Positions 59,231-64,000 of a DNA stretch of 64,000 nt are shown here, piece after piece. The translations under genes and the position numbers were made by a program. Source of the stretch: Plicaturopsis crispa FD-325 SS-3 (Eukaryota; Basidiomycota; Agaricomycetes; Amylocorticiales; Amylocorticiaceae). How positions within the stretch are numbered: position 1 is the stretch's first letter; each line of letters opens with the position of its first letter. The notes under the pieces are model-generated. The model was given only the letters and a program-made list of their open reading frames with translations, was not told the DNA's origin and searched no databases. The stretch spans positions 476,153-540,152 of the forward strand of contig KN832561.1 in NCBI GenBank assembly GCA_000827205.1, read 5' to 3'.

Positions 59231-61531
59231 CTAAGCCAACTCAAGATAACGCTCCACTGAAAGTGTAATCATGAGTGTGAATCAGGCAAATCTAGACAGA
59301 GGTTGAAAAACCTACATTCCCAGGTCGTGACCGCTTCGTTCCAAAGTCCCACCTCATGTTCGCGCGTCCCCCCATAATGGTCGACGAAGTCCGATCCAAA
59401 AACGCCCTCCTCCCGAGCAATGCTCTCTGGCCGCATCATTCGTGCCGTAGCGGACTCCAGCGATAGCGGTAGCATCTTCACCTGCTCGCATGCCCACTCA
59501 GTATAGGCATCAGTGTTGACAGTGCACAGTGCTTACTTTTCCAGTCTTCCTATCCTCCGGAGTGAAATGGCTGATCGGAGGGCCTGGCAATTTGAGCTTC
59601 TTCTCTATACCGCGCAGGCCAAGGAGGAAGATTGCGCTGATGGTGAAGTACGGGTTCATGTCGGCTCCGGGGATACGCACTTCGAGCCTTGTTGCGGCGG
59701 GCGGGACAGAGGGAGGCGAGATAATGCGGATCGACGCGGCGCGGGAATCGTAGCCGTATGTGACGGCGTTTGGGGCCCAGAAGGCTTCACCGCCGACGAG
59801 GCGCTTGTACCCATTAATCGTGGGTACGAGCTGCTGTACTTTAGAAAGATGAAGGAGAAATAGCGGTGACACAACGGACCATTGGCATCACTGAAGCGCA
59901 TGCAGATTAGAATAGCGTGCTGCGGGTGAATTGACGAATGCGTACCATCCGCGATTCCATCCAACACTCCGGCTAGGAACCATTCGCCTTCTTGGCTCAG
60001 GAACTTGGTGTCCTCGTATGCTGCATCACTGCGCCCAGTGCTGAGCTCATCTTTCGAAACAGCAAATACGTTCTTTCCCAGTCCTTCTCTCAAAGAGACG
60101 TGCACATGCCTAGAGACGGATAGAAATGTTAGTGGTGCAAAGCAGACCGTGACTACAAGATTGACGAACCCACTGCACCCTGGAAGCTATGATTTATACG
60201 AACCGTCAAAACATAGCACCAACGGCAGATGTTGGGCACCTACGTTTCCCCATGGCTTGGCCATAAAACTGGGTATAACACCTTGTGTCATGCCAATTCC
60301 CTTCGCCAAGAATTTGAACAAGATCGCGTTGTCGGCCATTCGCAGAGCCGACGTATATGCTAACGCCGTTTCGAATACACCGGGACCCGTCTCCGTATCT
60401 AGAAGGTGTATAGTTAGACACCGATGATGACATGAGGTGGTTTCTTACGGTGTCCTTCGATGTCTATGCCGAACTTGGCACTCGCATCGAAGAGTTCTGA
60501 AAAAAATGGAAGTGAGCGCTAGCCCATCGAAGTCGCAGAGAACGACTTACCGTGAAAGTAATCAGTATTAAGCTGGGTGCGCAGCAGCGAGTACCCGTGC
60601 ACTAGACGAGGCGAGTTATTTGTGAGAAGTCAGAATATCGCTGAAAATATATGACCTACTTCCAGGCGTTAAGGACTGTAGATTCGTAAAGTTTTTCTCG
60701 GCCACAGAGTTTGGAGTTTCTGTAGGAAGTTGTGGGTGTCAGTGTTGATCCCTTATAAATAAGCACGCGCCCTTGAAGTTGAAGTACTAGAAGATGGTTG
60801 CAGCATAAATAGACAAAATACTACAAGAGATATTATCAGCTTGCCTCGTATTCGACACCAGCAAAACATTCGCGGCCCTTTTCTGCTGCTCTCTTGACAG
60901 CTCTCCCAAGCACGCCACGAGGGTCGACACTCAGTGGCTCTTTCGTTTCAGGGTCGAAGAACGAGATCAGGAAAAATGGCACGTTGTTCTCCCAAGGAAT
61001 TCGACGGTATGTCGATAGATCTATCGAGGCCAGGATATCCCGAATCCCGTTTGCTCTGTTGGAAATGAGCAACTCGCGCGAGTACACGGTGTCGTGCATA
61101 TCCCAGCCGCTGATAATTTGTAGAAATAAGCAGATAGGCGCTTGCTAAACGCGTGCATACGCACAAGATAACACTGCAGAATCCGAAGCCATCCGAGGAT
61201 GCTGCGCTTATGAATTTCTCTTTTGACTATACCAGACGTCAAATGGGAAGCATGTATCGAGTGCAAGTACGAACTCACCATGAACTTTCCACGAAGAACG
61301 CCATCCACTGGATATAAATGAGACTTCTTTCTCAAGGAACAGAAGCCATGAGAACCGCTTTACCGTCAATACCTGGGAGACCAGACCGTGACATACTCGC
61401 GTCAGTACAAGTGACTGCTACCGAATGTCAGGACGCGTACCGGCGACTTTGACCTTGATATCATCCTTTAGCAGCTCCTTCAGCTCGTCAATCGTTCGGG
61501 GCGCATCTTTGGTAGCGATTTCTACTCCCAT
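59231..61531 (-). CDS. glutamine synthetase-like protein (class I-type, FluG C-terminal/lengsin-like)
   Basis: Glutamate-amine-ligase fold; in fungi these GS-I-like proteins are not the main nitrogen-assimilating GS, and their substrate is uncertain. Sixteen exons on the minus strand: 61441-61531, 61364-61372, 61279-61307, 61165-61226, 60845-61109, 60771-60786, 60660-60719, 60551-60601, 60449-60496, 60244-60398, 60166-60179, 59946-60109, 59876-59890, 59537-59838, 59316-59481, 59231-59256; 490 aa, the normal length. Landmarks: VAGIDVDGVLRGKFM, FGWDMHDTVYSRELLISN, GVEYEYFNFKETPNS, EGHHTETGPGVFETAL, SHVHVSL (ATP/metal His), PTINGYKRLVGGEAFWAP and LEVRIPGADMNPY. Four exons are only 9, 14, 15 and 16 nt. 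The intron after GVEYE starts GCAAGC and the next starts GCGCGT, so two GC donors are needed. One intron (59839-59875) would be 37 nt. Confidence 0.88.
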
Positions 61532-62258
61532 CTTTGTCCAAGGAGCGCTCGGCGAGTTTGTCGAGGATAAGAACAGAGGTCGCCGACTCCTCTTGGGAGG
61601 GTTTGGTCAAGGAGATAAATCGGCTCCCTTGCCCGTGGGAAATTACGTAATTCATCTTATCTTGAGTCTTGACGCGGACTCCGAGTCCGAGTCTCAGGTT
61701 CACAACTCCGAGTCCTTTGACTCTGAGCTCCAATCGATATGTATCTCCTGGTCTGGACAACGAGAATTCAATGTACTAGTGCAGTAATACCACTAATCCC
61801 GAAGGATTACATGAGTCCAGTGATACAAGTGTACTTACTTAAATGTGCTGTAGTGCACAGCACTTACACCAGGAACACGGATGGGAGGCTGATGCTAAGT
61901 TGAGAACGTTGAGAACGTCGAATGTGAGTGACATTCAATATTCAATTATCCAGATTGCAGAGCAGAGTAGTGAACAAGTATCTGTATACCACTGTAACTG
62001 AGTCAACACTGAGTGTAGTACTGAGCATTAATAGCCTGCTGTAACCATAACAGACTGTAATTAGGATACAGCCAGTTGAAACGGAGAAAACCAGTTGATT
62101 GTGGACCATGCTAGATTCCCCAGCTTGTGCGGGCAGTTCGGTGCTACCTAAGGCCTAAGTACTTACTTACCGATTGATATTATAAGTAGGAGTCGGGGAC
62201 GTCGACTGGCGCTCGCGCCCAACTCGCGCCGCTACGATAGACTTTAAATTAGGGGTTA
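61532..62258. other. AT-richer spacer with short palindromes
   Basis: About 730 bp upstream of the GS-like gene. It contains degenerate ACTCCGAGT/GACTCYGAG strings near 61680-61735, a small palindrome (GTGCTGTAGTGCACAGCAC near 61845) and repeats of TACTTACTTA. It is probably decayed repeat material plus the GS promoter; I cannot name an element. Confidence 0.4.
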
Positions 62259-62664
62259 CTAGCAGAGACCCGTGCTACGCCACGGGTTTTGAGTATACGT
62301 GCGGTTGAGCAAGTGTCAGTCGTGTTTACAGTAAAATATCGGACTCTAAAAAACATTCATTAATTCAGAATCATTACCGGACGGGCCCCTTCGCCGCCCG
62401 ACCTTTGGTCGGTCGGGCTCAGGGGCCCATGTATAGAGTGTACATCAGCATAAGAAATCGCGAGGTGCTCATACCGTAAGTACTATTGCTCATGCATGTC
62501 GTCTTGCCCGAGGTTGCCTGAGCCTGGAAGTGTGGTACCTGTCGATGCGCAATCGACTACCCTCATGCTCCGTAGCATCCTGAAATGCTCCCAGGCGGCG
62601 GCTTTCGAAAAATCGTGACACACACGCCTCCCGAAGTGCACCCCTGCGTTGCCGTTAGCGGGCC
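62259..62664 (-). mobile_element. Helitron-like 3' terminus (minus strand), element body running right into the sequence gap
   Basis: Read on the minus strand, a perfect 7-bp-arm hairpin (ACCCGTG, loop, CACGGGT; 62268-62287) is followed after 5 nt by CTAG (62259-62262) and then a host T. Helitrons end in CTRR, preceded by a short hairpin, and insert between A and T, so all three criteria are met. The element body would extend to higher coordinates. A second, larger hairpin lies inside it (62383-62428). No Rep/helicase frame is visible in what is sequenced, so it may be non-autonomous. The other end is not identifiable because of the gap. Confidence 0.5.
62383..62428. repeat. GC-rich inverted repeat (hairpin)
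   Basis: The arms GGGCCCCT (62383-62390) and AGGGGCCC (62421-62428) pair fully, and inside them GCCCGACC (62396-62403) pairs with GGTCGGGC (62411-62418), leaving a 7-nt loop and a small internal bulge. The predicted stem is very stable. It lies 120 bp inside the Helitron-like terminus, in AT-rich surroundings. Confidence 0.75.
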
Positions 62665-63420
62665 NNNNNNNNNNNNNNNNNNNNNNNNNNNNNNNNNNNN
62701 NNNNNNNNNNNNNNNNNNNNNNNNNNNNNNNNNNNNNNNNNNNNNNNNNNNNNNNNNNNNNNNNNNNNNNNNNNNNNNNNNNNNNNNNNNNNNNNNNNNN
62801 NNNNNNNNNNNNNNNNNNNNNNNNNNNNNNNNNNNNNNNNNNNNNNNNNNNNNNNNNNNNNNNNNNNNNNNNNNNNNNNNNNNNNNNNNNNNNNNNNNNN
62901 NNNNNNNNNNNNNNNNNNNNNNNNNNNNNNNNNNNNNNNNNNNNNNNNNNNNNNNNNNNNNNNNNNNNNNNNNNNNNNNNNNNNNNNNNNNNNNNNNNNN
63001 NNNNNNNNNNNNNNNNNNNNNNNNNNNNNNNNNNNNNNNNNNNNNNNNNNNNNNNNNNNNNNNNNNNNNNNNNNNNNNNNNNNNNNNNNNNNNNNNNNNN
63101 NNNNNNNNNNNNNNNNNNNNNNNNNNNNNNNNNNNNNNNNNNNNNNNNNNNNNNNNNNNNNNNNNNNNNNNNNNNNNNNNNNNNNNNNNNNNNNNNNNNN
63201 NNNNNNNNNNNNNNNNNNNNNNNNNNNNNNNNNNNNNNNNNNNNNNNNNNNNNNNNNNNNNNNNNNNNNNNNNNNNNNNNNNNNNNNNNNNNNNNNNNNN
63301 NNNNNNNNNNNNNNNNNNNNNNNNNNNNNNNNNNNNNNNNNNNNNNNNNNNNNNNNNNNNNNNNNNNNNNNNNNNNNNNNNNNNNNNNNNNNNNNNNNNN
63401 NNNNNNNNNNNNNNNNNNNN
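62665..63420. other. assembly gap (756 N)
   Basis: Unsequenced run of N; a further single N is at 63465. Sequence on both sides is repetitive, so the gap probably reflects a collapsed tandem array. Frames translated through it have no meaning. Confidence 0.95.
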
Positions 63421-63627
63421 GTGTCCGAGTCGCTCGTTGTGGGCATCCTAGTGTCCTGCGCGCTNCGGGACACTGCGACTGCGAAGCGCAGGAGCGAGCG
63501 CAGGAGCGGCGCATCGACGGTGACGGGCGCCCTGCGGCTCCTGGTGGGTGGGTCTACGCGCGCGAAGGATGCGTCGTGCTCCTCGAGGGCCCGTCGAGTC
63601 TGTGACATGTGTATAACGGCTGTGCCT

Positions 63628-63915
63628 TCGAGAAATTTCCGCAGACCGTGGCGCAACGTCTTCCGCATGCGACGTCCTCGTCGCCTGAGCGCAAGTCGAC
63701 GCATGTCCCGCAGAGTGCGTCACGTCGTGTGTGGGTTGCGTCCGCGTCGGTGCCAGTGGTGGGTATCCCTGCCAATAGGCCCGTCGCCTTTAAATGCTGG
63801 CAGCTCCTTCCAGAAAATTCTCTTACCTGTGGCGCCACGTCTTCCGCATCTGACTTCCTCGTTACCTGTACGCAAGCCAACACGCTCGAGAAATTTCGAG
63901 ACGCGTATCGCGTCT
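63628..63915. repeat. degenerate tandem repeats right of the gap
   Basis: A unit containing GTGGCGCAACGTCTTCCGCA, then GACGTCCTCGTCGCCTG and CGCAAG (about 63651-63694) recurs as GTGGCGCCACGTCTTCCGCA, GACTTCCTCGTTACCTG and CGCAAG (about 63831-63874), a period of about 180 bp. GAGAAATTT precedes the first copy at 63629 and recurs at 63890. Related TTTCGAAAAATCGTGA sequence lies left of the gap near 62603. This suggests a longer array across the gap. Confidence 0.6.
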
Positions 63916-64000
63916 CCACATTTAAGTCGCGCCTCTGCACGACGATGTCCGGTACCGGCTACATTTCCGGTCCGGTTTGTCTAGCCAATCAGAATGCCCG

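Noticed and set aside
61770-62230. Solo-LTR-like remnant
   Set aside because: There are short palindromes and TACTTACTTA repeats, but I could not identify paired ends or a target duplication, so no element is called.
62483-63704. Long open frames across 62.5-63.7 kb
   Set aside because: They are open only because they run through the N gap; the flanking real sequence does not resemble a protein family.
1-64000. CRISPR array, prophage, integron or bacterial-type operon
   Set aside because: Spliceosomal introns throughout and eukaryotic gene content; no regular spacer-repeat structure. The 18-bp array has no spacers.
36854-64000. Biosynthetic gene cluster around the oxygenase, amidohydrolase, transcription factor and GS-like genes
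   Set aside because: No core synthase (PKS, NRPS, terpene cyclase) or tailoring P450 lies among them, and housekeeping genes and a repeat block interrupt the set.

Overview
The window looks like nuclear DNA of a basidiomycete fungus (Agaricomycetes; a polypore-like species is my guess). Nearly every protein-coding gene is cut by many 50-65 nt introns with GTRNGT-type donors. Coding GC is high, gene spacing is tight, and the gene content is fungal (UTP21, NOP1, PMT2, ERF2, ATG15, PNS1, guanine deaminase). All exon joins below were derived by hand from reading frame, splice consensus and family similarity; no search was run.

Left third (1-24.6 kb): partial eIF4A (-), an MFS transporter (+), fibrillarin NOP1 (+), protein O-mannosyltransferase PMT2 (+), a UBP3-type deubiquitinase (-), a long coiled-coil protein of unknown function (+), HEL2 RING/zinc-finger ligase (+), a zinc-alcohol-dehydrogenase-like MDR protein (-), PNS1 transporter (+) and mitoribosomal protein mL54 (+). 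Several act in translation: eIF4A, NOP1 and UTP21 (rRNA), HEL2 and UBP3 (ribosome quality control and ribophagy in yeast), and mL54. I see no operon-like link between them.

Middle (24.6-43 kb): an intronless LRR/F-box-like protein (-), a 3.3 kb gene-poor interval, a secreted Cys-rich protein with Kex2-like KR sites (+), UTP21 (+), a Tim17-like protein (+), a WD40 protein (-), ATG15 lipase (+), guanine deaminase (-) and a TauD/TfdA-like oxygenase (+).

Accessory repeat region (43-46.8 kb): no convincing gene. It holds a dispersed motif family (CACTCTGGCCTTTTGG), an array of 18-bp tandem repeats, and a 907-bp terminal-inverted-repeat element sitting inside that array between an apparent TG duplication. 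Removing the element and one TG restores the repeat unit exactly.

Right third (46.8-64 kb): an M20 peptidase/amidohydrolase (-), a Zn2Cys6 transcription factor (-), ERF2 DHHC palmitoyltransferase (-), phosphopantetheine adenylyltransferase CAB4 (+) and a 16-exon glutamine-synthetase-like gene (-). Then come a Helitron-like 3' end, a strong hairpin, a 756-bp run of N, and tandem repeats to the end of the window.

Two gene-structure signals stand out. Five well-supported introns (plus one weaker) use GC donors instead of GT, all between 33 and 61 kb. Several genes also need microexons of 7-16 nt for the family-conserved frame to be kept.
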